From NCBI RefSeq assembly GCF_004193775.1, contig NC_041007.1:25466676-25530675 (forward strand): a stretch of 64,000 nt of DNA. The letters are read 5' to 3'. Of this stretch, positions 1-9,477 are shown in pieces. Made by a program: the position numbers and the translations under genes. How positions within the stretch are numbered: the stretch's first letter is position 1; each line of letters begins with the position of its first letter. The DNA comes from Glycine soja (lineage: Eukaryota > Streptophyta > Magnoliopsida > Fabales > Fabaceae). The notes under the pieces were generated by a model. The model did not search any database. It had not been told where the DNA came from and was given only the letters and a program-made list of their open reading frames with translations.

Positions 1-710
1 TGGCCATTCAATTATAATTACCTGTTACACCTACCCCACCATTTGCAGTTATGGTTAGCAATGGCAAACATATTACATGTTCTGGACTATGCCTTGATGT
101 TCCCATTTCATTCCAAGCCTACACTTTCCATATTCCTTGTTACATTATGCCTATTGAAGGGGTCGACATAGTAATTGGAATAGAGTCGCTTCGCTCTTTA
201 GGTCCCATTAAAGCTGACTTTTCCACACCTTAAATTACTTTTTCCTGTTCAACACACTATACCATCACCATGAAGATTGACCTCAATTTCCGCCCACCAA
301 AGCTTTGTATCACCAACTTTGCCATTATTTGCAAACTAATTCTATCGCTTCCCTTCACTTTCAACCTTTTAAGCCTCTCAATACATCCAAGTTGAAAGCA
401 TAGGATATCACCCTCCAACCCATTCAAACTAAACTTGACCAACTTTTGTACAACTTTCGTGTTGTTTTTAAGAATCCCCATGGTCCCCCCCCCCCCCCCC
501 CCCGCTTTCTGTCAACCTCACAACCACCATATAGTTATTAATGCTTCACCCATAAACTTAAAACCATACCACCACCCTCACTCATAAATGAAAGTCATCT
601 TAACTTTTATCAAAGACATGCTTGAAGAGGGAATCATCATTCCCAGCACCAATACATATTCGTACCCAATCCTATTGGTTAGGAAAAAGGACTGTAAATG
701 CAAATATCAC
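1..710 (+). pseudogene. Ty3/gypsy gag-pol remnant (protease to start of reverse transcriptase)
   Basis: Residues from position 51 read as the end of a retroviral-type aspartic protease domain, with VDIVIGIESLRSLGPI resembling the second half of gypsy retropepsins (G-x-D-x-V-x-G-x-x-x-L). Around 615-700 a second stretch reads MLEEGIIIPSTNTYSYPILL followed by VRKKD, the usual N-terminal edge of a gypsy reverse transcriptase. Between them the frame is broken and there is a run of 19 C. No integrase or catalytic RT motif follows, so this is the decayed internal part of an element whose 5' portion lies outside the window. The assignment rests on motif recognition only. Confidence 0.65.
485..503. 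repeat. Poly-C homopolymer (19 C)
   Basis: An uninterrupted run of cytosines lies inside the decayed gypsy fragment. Such a run is unusual in this AT-rich background and may be a local expansion or an assembly or sequencing artefact. Confidence 0.85.
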
Positions 711-1110
711 AAGAACTAGGGCTGATAACACTTTGTAGAAAACACATAGAAGATATTTCTGAAAACTTATTAGATGATGTAAGCACATTTTTAGAAAACA
801 CAAAAACTAAAAACAAATTCACACCCTTTGGTCGGTTTAAAACTTTAAATGAAAACAAAAAAGATCATATGCGAGAATTTATATACTGGTTTGTCTCTAC
901 CACTGAGACTATGTTTAGTTCTTGGAAAAAAAACACCAAGTTCCACTAACTTCACACCAGTTACAAGCATTCTTCACACAAGTCATTTGCTAAATAATAT
1001 TTTCTTAAAACTCATCATTAGATTGAAAGTTATATTCACAGATGTCACATATACAAAATTTCAAAAAGAAAACTTAGCAAATGACTTCCTCACAACCTTT
1101 GTTAATTAAT
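711..1110 (+). other. Unrecognised open stretch downstream of the gypsy remnant
   Basis: Two overlapping short frames (698-949 and 849-1109) are open. Their lysine- and asparagine-rich peptides show no motif I recognise, no splice signals and no obvious start context. They probably reflect chance openness or a decayed element. No function is proposed. Confidence 0.25.
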
Positions 1111-1179
1111 TTTGCTTCTAATTACTAAATGCGTTTGTATTATACATTTGTATATCTATTAATATGGATAATGTATTAT

Positions 1180-1440
1180 AGCAATAGCAATTAGAAGAAT
1201 TTAATGTTAATATACCTATTAATACGCTTGTATATTTACTGTATTTTTTATTGAAATACTTTTTAAATTGGCTTTAGTACTAATTATTTTAAATAATTTT
1301 AAAAAAAATTGTTAAATAAGGGTCAATATAGAAAAAATTATTAAAATTTAAAATTTATAAGACACCAATAATTCTAAAATAAAAAAATAAAAAATCTAAA
1401 TCATCAATATTTTTGTGGAATAAATTGATATATTGAAAAA
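1180..1440. repeat. Diverged direct repeat, copy 1
   Basis: This AT-rich block contains 'tgtatatttactgtatttttt', then 'attgaaatactttttaaat', then 'taaataagggtcaatata', then 'caatatttttgtg'. The same words recur in the same order about 440 bp downstream (1624-1870). No coding content is visible. The pair suggests a segmental duplication or two copies of a small AT-rich element. Confidence 0.6.
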
Positions 1441-1623
1441 AAATCTATAATCTCATTTTACTGCAATTATAAAATTTAAAATGTGGAACATATCAATTTC
1501 AAATGTAGAACTTATCAATTATAAAAAAAAAGTAAATAGAGCAATTATAGCAAAAAAAAGTTTGTTTTGGATAAATTGTAGAACATATAATTATTATTGA
1601 TCAGTCAAGTTGTATCTACATTA

Positions 1624-1870
1624 TAGCAATTAGAGGAATTTACTGGTAATGTATTTCTTAATACGTTTGTATATTTACTGTATTTTTTTATTGAAATACT
1701 TTTTAAATTGGCGTTAAGTATGGTACTAATTATTTTAAATAATTTTAATATCGATTTTTAAATAAGGGTGAATATAGAAAAAAATATTAAAATTTATAAA
1801 CTATAAAACTTTCCGTAAAAAAAAATAAAAAATTGATATCACCAATATTTTTGTGAACGAATTAATTACG
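1624..1870. repeat. Diverged direct repeat, copy 2
   Basis: Second copy of the block at 1180-1440. Order and spacing of the shared words are the same, with several substitutions and small indels (for example 'ggcgttaagtatggtac' against 'ggctttagtac'). The sequence to 2050 holds nothing else recognisable. Confidence 0.6.
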
Positions 1871-2121
1871 TGTGTACATATTATATTTTAATTTGCAGAG
1901 AAAATCAATTATAAAAAAAAAATTAATACTGATCGATAGTAATTGTAGTTTTAAAAGAAAATAATTTCAGTTTACCATAATTATATCTATTTGTCATAAT
2001 TATCAAACCCTATTTACTTTGCTATTTAAATGGATAATCTGTTTAACAATTTTCATTGCTCTCTTGCTTTTATTTCTTCCTAATTAACTCATCATTGTTC
2101 TCATCTACAAATTCATTTCAA

Positions 2122-2690
2122 ATGGTTCCGAAATACGACTTGGATTCTGCTCACCAAAAAAATCAGAACTGCACTATACTTGTGCGAGTTTTAAGGATGT
2201 GGCGAGAGTCTTTGATGCCATGTACAAAAAAATATCACTTTCCCTTAAAATGGTGTTGATGGACACCAATGACATGTTGTAATTTTATGTCTTTTTTTTT
2301 ACATGGTTATATATGTCTTTATATATGCAAGTTATTATTTATTTTATACTCACTTTTAATACACGTTTTTTTTTTCTTCTTTCCAGGATACCAAAATTGA
2401 CGCTTCAATTAGAAGAGTATATATACAAATTTGAAAAGGAATTATTTAAAGGGAATGTTTATCTTTTGTCAAAATTTTCTGTTGCAAATATGGATTAATA
2501 TCGGTCAATACGTCATTCCTTTAAGTTGAATTTTCAACTTGGTACAAAAGTGACATTTAGTGGATCAGTTCCATTCAATGTCTTTCCCTTCACTCACCCT
2601 GCTTATTGCTTCGGTAAAAATTTCCAGGCTATTTGCTTGGTTAGTAATTTTGCGCTTATTGCAGTATCTTTATTTTTACTTTTAAAGATA
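2122..2690 (+). pseudogene. Replication protein A1-like (DUF223-type OB-fold) fragment
   Basis: A first exon-like part begins at an ATG at 2122 and reads NCTILVRVLRMWRES. After a frameshift it continues with LKMVLMDTNDM. A pyrimidine-rich tract and AG at 2385-2386 look like an acceptor. Beyond it comes DTKIDASIRRVYIYKFEKEL, then KGNVYLLSKFSVAN, then after further frame breaks LNFQLGTKVTF. This order matches the N-terminal OB-fold of plant RPA1-like proteins, which bind single-stranded DNA and are often carried by Helitrons. Only the first OB fold is present and the frame is broken at least twice, so it is not expected to make a protein. Confidence 0.6.
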
Positions 2691-2909
2691 CACGTCACGT
2701 CATATAGTTAACGTTATTAAAATTACTAGTGCAACCCAATCACATGCACGGGTTGTTTATTAAGTTACTTTACAAGCTTTTTTTAATTGCAATAAAGAGT
2801 TAAAATTAAATTCAGAAGTGAGTTATGAACAAAGTTAATATTTATAATTAACTAATTATTGAAACTACATCATTCAGAAAATATTTCTCAAAAATTATAA
2901 ACTACAAAA

Positions 2910-3180
2910 GGTAGTTTAATCAGTGTCACTATCATCCCAATTCTTTTGTCTTCTAATTACAATTTCTCAGACTTTGTCAAAACGTCTATAATAAAAGGAG
3001 ACTTCATCTCCATGATCAAAGTCACTTTCTGCAAGAAAATCATACCATGGTTGAGCAATGGCTTTAGGAGCAATTCCAGGGTTGAGAGTTTCAAGAGGCC
3101 ATTGCAATGGAGGGCTAAATCGTCTTAATACTATCATGTGATGGCCACAAGCATTAAGAGATATTTCCGTAGATGGTGGC
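2910..3180 (-). pseudogene. Unidentified gene fragment, possibly B3-domain-like
   Basis: The minus strand encodes a continuous stretch of about 60 codons including FSPPLQWPLETLNPGIAPKA, then WYDFLAESDFDHGDEVSFYY, then after a TGA EIVIRRQKNWDDSD. The pattern GDEVxFY followed by a W/I-rich strand resembles the C-terminal part of plant B3 DNA-binding domains, but I do not recognise the family with certainty. No start codon is in frame and a stop (TGA) interrupts the end, so it is a fragment. It lies on the same strand as the phosphoglycerate mutase piece upstream of it. Confidence 0.35.
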
Positions 3181-3424
3181 AGTTTCTACATATAAAAGAA
3201 AAGTAAAATTAATATTAAAATTGGGTTTCCATCAATTTATGAAAAGTTGATAAATTTCATTGAGGGTGTTAATGTAAGTAATGTTAACTTCCCAGGGGTT
3301 GAGGAGCAGCGACCATGGCTTGAGTAATTTTAACAAAACTAAAAAGTTGAATATTAATAACTAAACCATTGTTCAAGAACTAAATTAGCAAAACATTGTT
3401 TTAAAACCCATAAAATACAAAGCA

Positions 3425-3710
3425 AACAATAGGAAATGGGTCAAGAGAAGATTTGGAAATAGTGGATTCCCCAATTGCACCAACAAAGTCTCTTAACCAG
3501 CAAATTGCAAACGGGACTGATTCAAAGCTATGATCTCCATATTCTACTGGAGTAGAGTGATCTCCTCTTACACAAAGGAAAAACTGAAATTTTCCTGTTG
3601 ATTCTGCTACCCATAGAAGCCTTTCCAGCTATCCCAAGGCTTTTATCTACAGCTTCTAATGCTTTGACTTTGAGGATGCTTGCTTTGTCATGGCCAGCAT
3701 CGTCTATTGC
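3425..3710 (-). pseudogene. Fragment of a 2,3-bisphosphoglycerate-independent phosphoglycerate mutase-like (apgM-type) gene
   Basis: After a minus-strand acceptor (CAG at 3711-3713) the sequence reads AIDDAGHDKASILKVKALEA. Past a frameshift it reads WVAESTGKFQFFLCVRGDHS, then TPVEYGDHSFESVPFAIC, and ends SLDPFPIVC. The GDHSTPVEYGDHSFE signature is the metal-binding C-terminal region of the alkaline-phosphatase-like metalloenzyme superfamily as found in apgM-type phosphoglycerate mutases, glycolytic enzymes. The frame is shifted once and no other exon of the gene is nearby, so this is a captured or dispersed fragment. Confidence comes from the long match to the metalloenzyme signature. Confidence 0.6.
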
Positions 3711-3760
3711 CTGTAATAACCATATAAGGTCTCATCAAAATTAAGTAATCCAAAGATTTA

Positions 3761-4033
3761 TAAATAAATATAACCTAGAAGGCTAGAACAGGGTAAAAAG
3801 AAGGAGAAATGAAGGAGCAGCATTCTAAGAAAAAAAAGATGCAAGAGCTAACTCTAATATTGTGTTGTGGTTTTCATTAATTAACCATCGTAGAGGTGTT
3901 AGAGAGTGTATTGCTAACACTCCTCTAATATCCCCCATTTGAATGCATAAAACAATTTCAGTAAAATATTCCATACTCATCATGATGGAGGTCTAGTTGG
4001 AATTTCTAGTTACCTTCCTGTTGTATATATTGT
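3761..4033. other. No gene recognised; left flank of the CACTA element
   Basis: No open frame or known motif is visible. Words such as 'ggtgttagagagtgtattg' and 'gctaacactcctctaat' look like the end of a small repeat, but a partner end was not found. Confidence 0.3.
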
Positions 4034-4036
4034 ATA
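4034..4036. repeat. Target-site duplication ATA, left
   Basis: ATA directly precedes the CACTA terminus and is repeated at 17250-17252, directly after the other terminus. Confidence 0.85.
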
Positions 4037-4066
4037 CACTACAAGAAAAATAACCTATGCCTACAG
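4037..4066 (+). repeat. CACTA terminal inverted repeat, left
   Basis: Thirty bases starting CACTACAAG match the reverse complement of 17220-17249 with four substitutions. Confidence 0.92.
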
Positions 4067-4460
4067 ACGTTTTTTTGCTACAGACATACACTAGTGTAGG
4101 TAAATCTCAAAAATACTTTTACCTACAACTAACTAATGTAGGTAAAACTCAACCACTTATACCAACCATTATTTGGTGTAGGCAAATTCATTAAAACTAA
4201 AAAAATACTTCTACCTACAACTATGTTATGTAGGTAAAACTCCAAAAAACTTGGGCCTATGAGTGATTAGTGTAGATAAAACTCAAAAGAATTACTACCT
4301 ACAGAAGCACAGTGTAGGCAAAATTTTAAAAAACTTATACCTACAACTACGTGATGTAGATAAAATTTCACAAAATCTATGTCTATAATTAGTTGATGTA
4401 GGTATAACCTCAAAAGCCTTATACCTATGATTGTTGGTGTAGGTAAAACTCTTTAAGACT
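4060..4460. repeat. CACTA left subterminal repeat region
   Basis: The word 'tacctaca' or its complement 'tgtaggtaaa' occurs roughly every 20-40 bp in both orientations. In En/Spm such subterminal words are the binding sites of the element-encoded TNPA-type protein. Here the role is inferred from position and repetition. Confidence 0.8.
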
Positions 4461-6730
4461 ATTTGAATTTGAATACTAGTCTCTTGTTTTTTTTAGTAAA
4501 TACTCAATCTCAAAAAATAATTTTCAAAATCTAGTACAAAAATTGAAAAGTTCCACTCATAAATAATTTTTAAACTCACTTTAAAAATATATAAGAATAA
4601 ATTGAACTATTAAAAAAATAAATGGTCAAATTGAATATAATAAAAAATGTAATGGCAAAAAAATATATCTTAGCTTTCAATTTAAAGTACCAAATCCATC
4701 ACCATTATTTTACAATCTTAAATTTCGCACCAATTCTTGAGTGTTTCTACCTAAAATTTAAAAAATGACAATTGGATGATGAAAAATGTATACTTTGTAC
4801 CACTAATGTTTCCTTGTTTAATTTACATAGCCGTGGTCTTCAGACGTAAATATAAAATTAAAACTTTAACCATGTTTTAGGATAAGATAATAATCAATAT
4901 CCAAACGATTTGTTTAGTATGGATTTCAACATGAATTCCACTTTTGTCCCGCTACTGAGATACTTTGGTTTTCCATTACGCGTTGGCTTCTCTTTCATAA
5001 TGTGTTTCTATAACTAACCAAAATTAATGTCAATTATGCTAGATAACATTTTGATTTCAAGAAGTAACAGCCAAGAAACAAAAATAGGGATAAAAAGCCT
5101 GATTGGTTTCTTAAAAGAGATTACGCGACGAGAGATTTTTAAATTCCAGTGAGAAAATGACAAATAATCTTTTACAGAAAAAACAAGAGGCATGAGCTTT
5201 AATATTTGTTCACGCGTAAAGATCACTCTTCGAGCTCTCATCCTCTCTCTTCCTCTCTCTTCGAGCTCTCATCTTCTCTCTTCCTCTCTCTTCGAGCTCT
5301 CATCCTCCACGGCCCCGTGTTAATGCTTTAATCTGTAACTCTCTTTCCATTCAGAGGTTACTACTATTGTACGTTTTTCTTTCTCACACTCTTTTTTATT
5401 TTTCTTTAACCTAAAACTCACTCTTTCCCCGGTTTCTTCAGAACTCCATTCTCGGCTTTCTTCGAAGCGTTGAGCTAAGGGACTTGTATGTGACTTTAGG
5501 TTAGGAAGGAAAAAAAAAAGGGATTGGAAACTTGGCCTTGGATTGCAATGTTACTTAGTATTTGTTCTGTTCAACAATTTCGCATCGTTGTATGTACTTA
5601 AAATTTGATAGAATTTAAAGCATTTTAATTGGAAAAGATTGTTTCTAAGGGAATGGGGTTGAATCATTTGCCCTAAGCCCCTAAGTTAATTTGAATTCAG
5701 TTGGGGATTTAAGTCACTAAACTGTGTTGTAGGAGATATGTTAGTTGCCTGAACCTCTGTTCATGGCTTTTTTGAAAACCTATTCAATTCACATTGTTTC
5801 TATTGGTCCAAGTTTCCCATATAGACTACACTCTGTATGATTGAATTAATTATTATTTTGTGAGAATCTTACTTTGTACTCTGTTAGATCTCTATGAAGT
5901 TGAATATTGGGATTCGGCTTTGTACAGACCTATTATTAGTTTATTATTATGTCAAAGTTAGATTACATGATTGCTTATATATAGTTAACTTAAGGTGAGA
6001 ATGAAATCCATGTAGTTTTGAAATTAAGAAAATAAAGCAATCCAAGGTGATTTAGTCCAATTACTCACGTTCTGGACTCTGATCCAGACATGCACTTCAT
6101 CTATCTAACTGTTGTTAACACTTGGATGTTTCTCCAGTCCTCACTCTCTCTCTTTCTCTCTGTCCATCAACTCCATGACTCTTTCAGGACACCATATCCA
6201 TCATCAACTTCGTCACTCTTGGTAAAAGCCATCTTGCACCTCTTTCTTTCTCTCATCAACACGGCTTCCATGTTCTTCTACCTCTAACTTCACATTAGGT
6301 CTGTTCTGTTTCTGTGGGTTTGTGAATCTTTGTGTCGTTATGTTTGATGAAATGCCACAACCATCACAAACTATAGAATTCCTCTGAACTGTAATGTAGA
6401 AAGCTGTTTTGATTTTTAGAATTTCAAAGATCGAGCTTTCTACAACTAGTTCTTCGCTTACATGGAATGAAACCATATACATGTTCAATGTTCATAGAAA
6501 ACTCACCATTGCCACGATTACCTACGCTGTTGTCTTTTAAATGCCATTTTCCTATTCAGTTGGTGCCTAGCTTATATATACAGTTCAAGTGACAATTTAT
6601 CACTTCTTTAACAATGGTGAAATTGCTTCTTCATTCTCTCTTGTTTGGTTGCAATGTTTCTGGCACCAAAGTAGCTGTTATGTGGATGCACTTGTTGCAT
6701 GTCTAAGTAATAAGAGAAACTTTAGTATTA
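4461..6730. other. CACTA interior, no identified gene; one short tandem repeat
   Basis: This AT-rich sequence holds the 31-bp pyrimidine tandem repeat at 5229-5307. A T/C-rich stretch with leader-like character follows around 5340-5470. No convincing exon was found. Part of it may be unrecognised captured host DNA, because recognised captured exons begin just downstream. Confidence 0.4.
5229..5307 (+). repeat. Tandem repeat, 31-bp unit, about 2.5 copies
   Basis: Units start with 'ttcgagctctcatc' at 5229, 5260 and 5291, giving an exact 31-bp period. They are filled with TC-rich sequence. One C/T difference separates the first two units. Confidence 0.9.
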
Positions 6731-6940
6731 ATGCCGTTGAGCTGGTTATTAGAGAACCTAAGACCAATAGCTTCAAATAACCCCTCTAGAAAATTGGGCT
6801 CACTTGGTGGTATGTTAAAATACACATCTGTTGAAACTTATTCAGTCCTTCAAGCAAGCTGCCTTCAACACTGGTTTAAAAACTGGCAAGCACTTAGGAG
6901 AAACAAATTGACAGCTAGCACTTTTGCTGCTGCTATTGGG
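6731..6940 (+). pseudogene. Captured fragment of a plant YqaJ-type nuclease gene inside the CACTA element
   Basis: The frame reads SLGGMLKYTSVETYSVLQAS, then CLQHWFKNWQALRRNKLTAS, then TFAAAIGF. The W-x-x-LR-x-x-K-x-TAS-x-F core is the N-terminal signature of the YqaJ/lambda-exonuclease-like fold (W-x-x-RR-x-x-x-T-ASxF-xxxxG), known in a plant protein family. Similarity stops abruptly after AIGF, where an exon or capture boundary should be. Catalytic residues further downstream in the family are missing. The piece is in the same orientation as the transposase genes. The YqaJ call rests on motif recognition. Confidence 0.55.
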
Positions 6941-8030
6941 TTCATAGTAAAAAAAAATAAAAAAGTGGGCAGGGTATTTTCTCTGTGAATTTTCGGTTCT
7001 CAGTTACTAACTTTTACAATGAAAGCATCTTATGGTTTAGTTTGGTGACAATTTTACCTAACATGCTTGGAAGACTGTGGCTAAGATTCTCTTCCTTTTT
7101 AATCTTATTGCTTCTTGATTTTATTTCTGTGTCTTTATTTTAAATAATCTCAGACTTTCTAACATGGAATTGGATTCTCAATTATCGCATAAACTGGAAA
7201 CTTTTATGTTTAATTGGTTTTTCAACTTTTTACCAATCACGTTATTTGAGTTTGTTATAACAATTCTTTATTAATAAGTTATATGGGAAACTGTTAAATT
7301 GATGTCTCCAGCTGTTAGAGAAGATTCATTCCAGCTGTTAACTGGAGTGAGACAAGCTTAAAAGGTGATAGAACTTAATATCGCATGTTTGGAACTTTTA
7401 ATTACGTGCATTTTTTTATATACGTGTACGTCTTACCCAGCTTCAATTATATAAACATGCTTCTGCAGTGGTTTTATCTTCAACACTTCTTTCAAAACCA
7501 AATTATTAGTGTGATTGTAACAGACACATTTGGTCATTCTTTGAAATTCAATTGGAAGGTGACTTTTGTCTTTTAATTTCTTGTATATGTTTCTTCCTTT
7601 TAATTATGTTTCAGACATACAGAGATTAATCTTATAAAATAGGAAGATTTATTTATGAGAATAAACTTTTGACCACGTATTTAAAAAATATAATTATTTG
7701 TCCATCATATCACACAATCAAGATATTAGTAAAAATAAATTATCACATAAATGTTTTTACTCAAACAAGTAGAGGATATTTATGATTTTAATAAAGAAAT
7801 TAAGGAAGAAAAGATATAGCACATTTTTTTTGTGGATTGAGGTAGCCTGCCTACCTAATTTTCCATCTAGTTTTGGGTACTTAATTATAATCACACAACC
7901 GGAACATAATGATATTAAGTTTGATCGAAATGTATACTTGATTAGTAGGTGTGTCTTATTTTGTTGTTTTTTGGCTTGTTAGAAGTATGTGATTGTTAGA
8001 TGTGATTTTTTAATATATTTTTAATTACAG
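6941..8030. other. CACTA interior between captured exons, no gene identified
   Basis: Short chance frames only. The stretch ends with a good 3' splice site (T-rich tract then TTACAG at 8025-8030) belonging to the captured reductase exon, so its right end is probably host intron sequence carried along. Confidence 0.4.
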
Positions 8031-8090
8031 GCATTGGCAGAGGAGATCAAGGCAAGATATGATAAAGCAGCTGTCAAAGTTGTTGACCTG
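8031..8090 (+). pseudogene. Captured exon of an NADPH-cytochrome P450 reductase gene
   Basis: A 60-nt exon with both splice sites kept (TTACAG before, GTAAGT after) encodes exactly ALAEEIKARYDKAAVKVVDL. This is the FMN-domain segment of plant NADPH-cytochrome P450 reductases, the membrane flavoprotein that passes electrons to P450s, just before the acidic DDYA region. No other reductase exon follows. The exon lies in the transposon's orientation, 1.4 kb upstream of the transposase start. The reading frame and splice sites are intact, so it could be spliced into transposon transcripts. It cannot encode an enzyme by itself. Confidence 0.75.
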
Positions 8091-8517
8091 GTAAGTTGGA
8101 TCCAAATGAAATTTTGGCCATTCCTACATTCCTACATTCCTATTTAATTTGAACTAAAGATATGAGAGAAGGTTAAGAATTTAAAGAAAGTTGATAAAAA
8201 CTTTGTATATACCATGAAAGAATCTTATAATTGGCCCATAGCTTAGTGCATAAATTATTTCTTATTGATAGCTAAAGATGGATAGTGCCAGATGTTGCTG
8301 TCTATGCCAAGATACATATATATGCTCTACCAATAAAGTTGTAATTCTAGTTGAAGCCATTCTCCTAAGTCCTAATCACTAATTCACTATACTTCCCAAG
8401 CTTCAATAACATGATTAATATAGACTGCAAGTGTCTTTCCTTCTGCTGTTTAACGGAAAAAGGCATTGCAATATTTGACTATGAGATTATTTGTAATGCT
8501 TTGATATATTGTTGTAG

Positions 8518-8631
8518 ATTCTTACACTTCTACAATTTGGAGGATATACACTAGTGCAAAATTCAGTTGATCTGTATCGAAGCTTTGGGTTTGATACACA
8601 GTCAGTCCTCATTGGGCTCATCATATTTCAG
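8518..8631 (+). pseudogene. Captured exon of a STE24-type CAAX prenyl protease gene
   Basis: A 114-nt exon bounded by TTGTAG and GTACTT encodes 38 codons with no stop, including LLQFGGYTLVQNSVDLYRSF and GFDTQSVLIGLIIFQ. This is a membrane-spanning part of the zinc metalloprotease STE24/CAAX prenyl protease 1, an ER enzyme that trims prenylated proteins. The HExxH zinc motif is not on this exon. It lies 430 bp after the reductase exon in the same orientation. Two unrelated genes are therefore represented by one intact exon each, with pieces of flanking intron. Confidence 0.75.
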
Positions 8632-9477
8632 GTACTTTTCAAAATTATGGTCTTTCCATCTAAATAAAAAAATTTAGAAGATTATCTATTATTATTTGTT
8701 AGTTTTTTTTATTCGTGAGAACAAAAGATAATTTTAAGATAATTTATCTTTCATTAGAATTTGATATTAAAAATTTAAAAAAAAATCATTGAAAACACAA
8801 TCTCAATTAAATGAAAATATTTAGGTGATAATGTCATTAAATAAAATAAATTAGTTAATAATAAAAAAGGATCACCGAAAACATAATCTCAACAAACATG
8901 TGATTTATCGTAAAAATAAATAAACATGTGATTTTTTCTTATGAGATCAAATGAAGTAATCATTAAGGAAAGAATATACTATTAATTTATTGATTGACCA
9001 GTAGCTTGTTAAGCGCCAATATGCTAACCGAATCAATGATCAATGCAATTTTTTTATTTTAACCGAATCAATGATTCAACTGCTAATATATTGGTGGTTG
9101 TAGGCTTCCAGTGCATTAGACATTTAGTTATTAGTTAAAATTCTCACAAGAGTCAAAGTTATTGTTTTGGTTCATTAATGCAGAATTAGTACTCTCAATT
9201 TGGTTCTTCAAAATTACTTGTCATCATGTTAGATTTTTTTAATTGTCATTAAATTAATCTTGTTAACATATATATGCTATGCTTGTATTCTTGTGTTTTA
9301 TTTTTCATATTTTGTTTCCAGCTAGGCAATTAAAATAATTTGTCCTTTTCACTGCTAACATTATTAATTTTATAGTTGCTAACACGGTTGTGATTGACTT
9401 ATACCTGGATATTTTAGTTATATTAAGCACTAATTTATTATGTCTATTTTATTCTACTTTTTCAGTTATTTTATCAA
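8632..9477. other. CACTA interior upstream of the transposase gene
   Basis: AT-rich, no exon recognised. It should contain the 5' leader or leader intron of the transposase transcript, since the start codon at 9478 follows closely. Confidence 0.4.

Larger units (their letters stand above)
2726..3760 (-). mobile_element. Candidate Helitron 3' end with antisense gene fragments
   Basis: Read on the minus strand, the sequence near 2726-2757 has a short hairpin (CAACCC stem, GGGTTG return, 12-nt loop) followed about 10 nt later by CTAG and then a T. That is the Helitron 3'-end pattern: a subterminal hairpin, CTRR, and insertion before T. Two gene fragments upstream of this end on the same strand (2910-3180 and 3425-3710) would then be captured sequence. 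I could not fix the 5' end, which should begin with TC after an A, so the right boundary is only the limit of recognised cargo. Confidence 0.4.

Noticed and set aside
3840..4036. Continuation of the beta-glucosidase gene on the left side of the CACTA element
   Set aside because: Reading across the ATA duplication gives no GH1-like residues and quickly meets stops.
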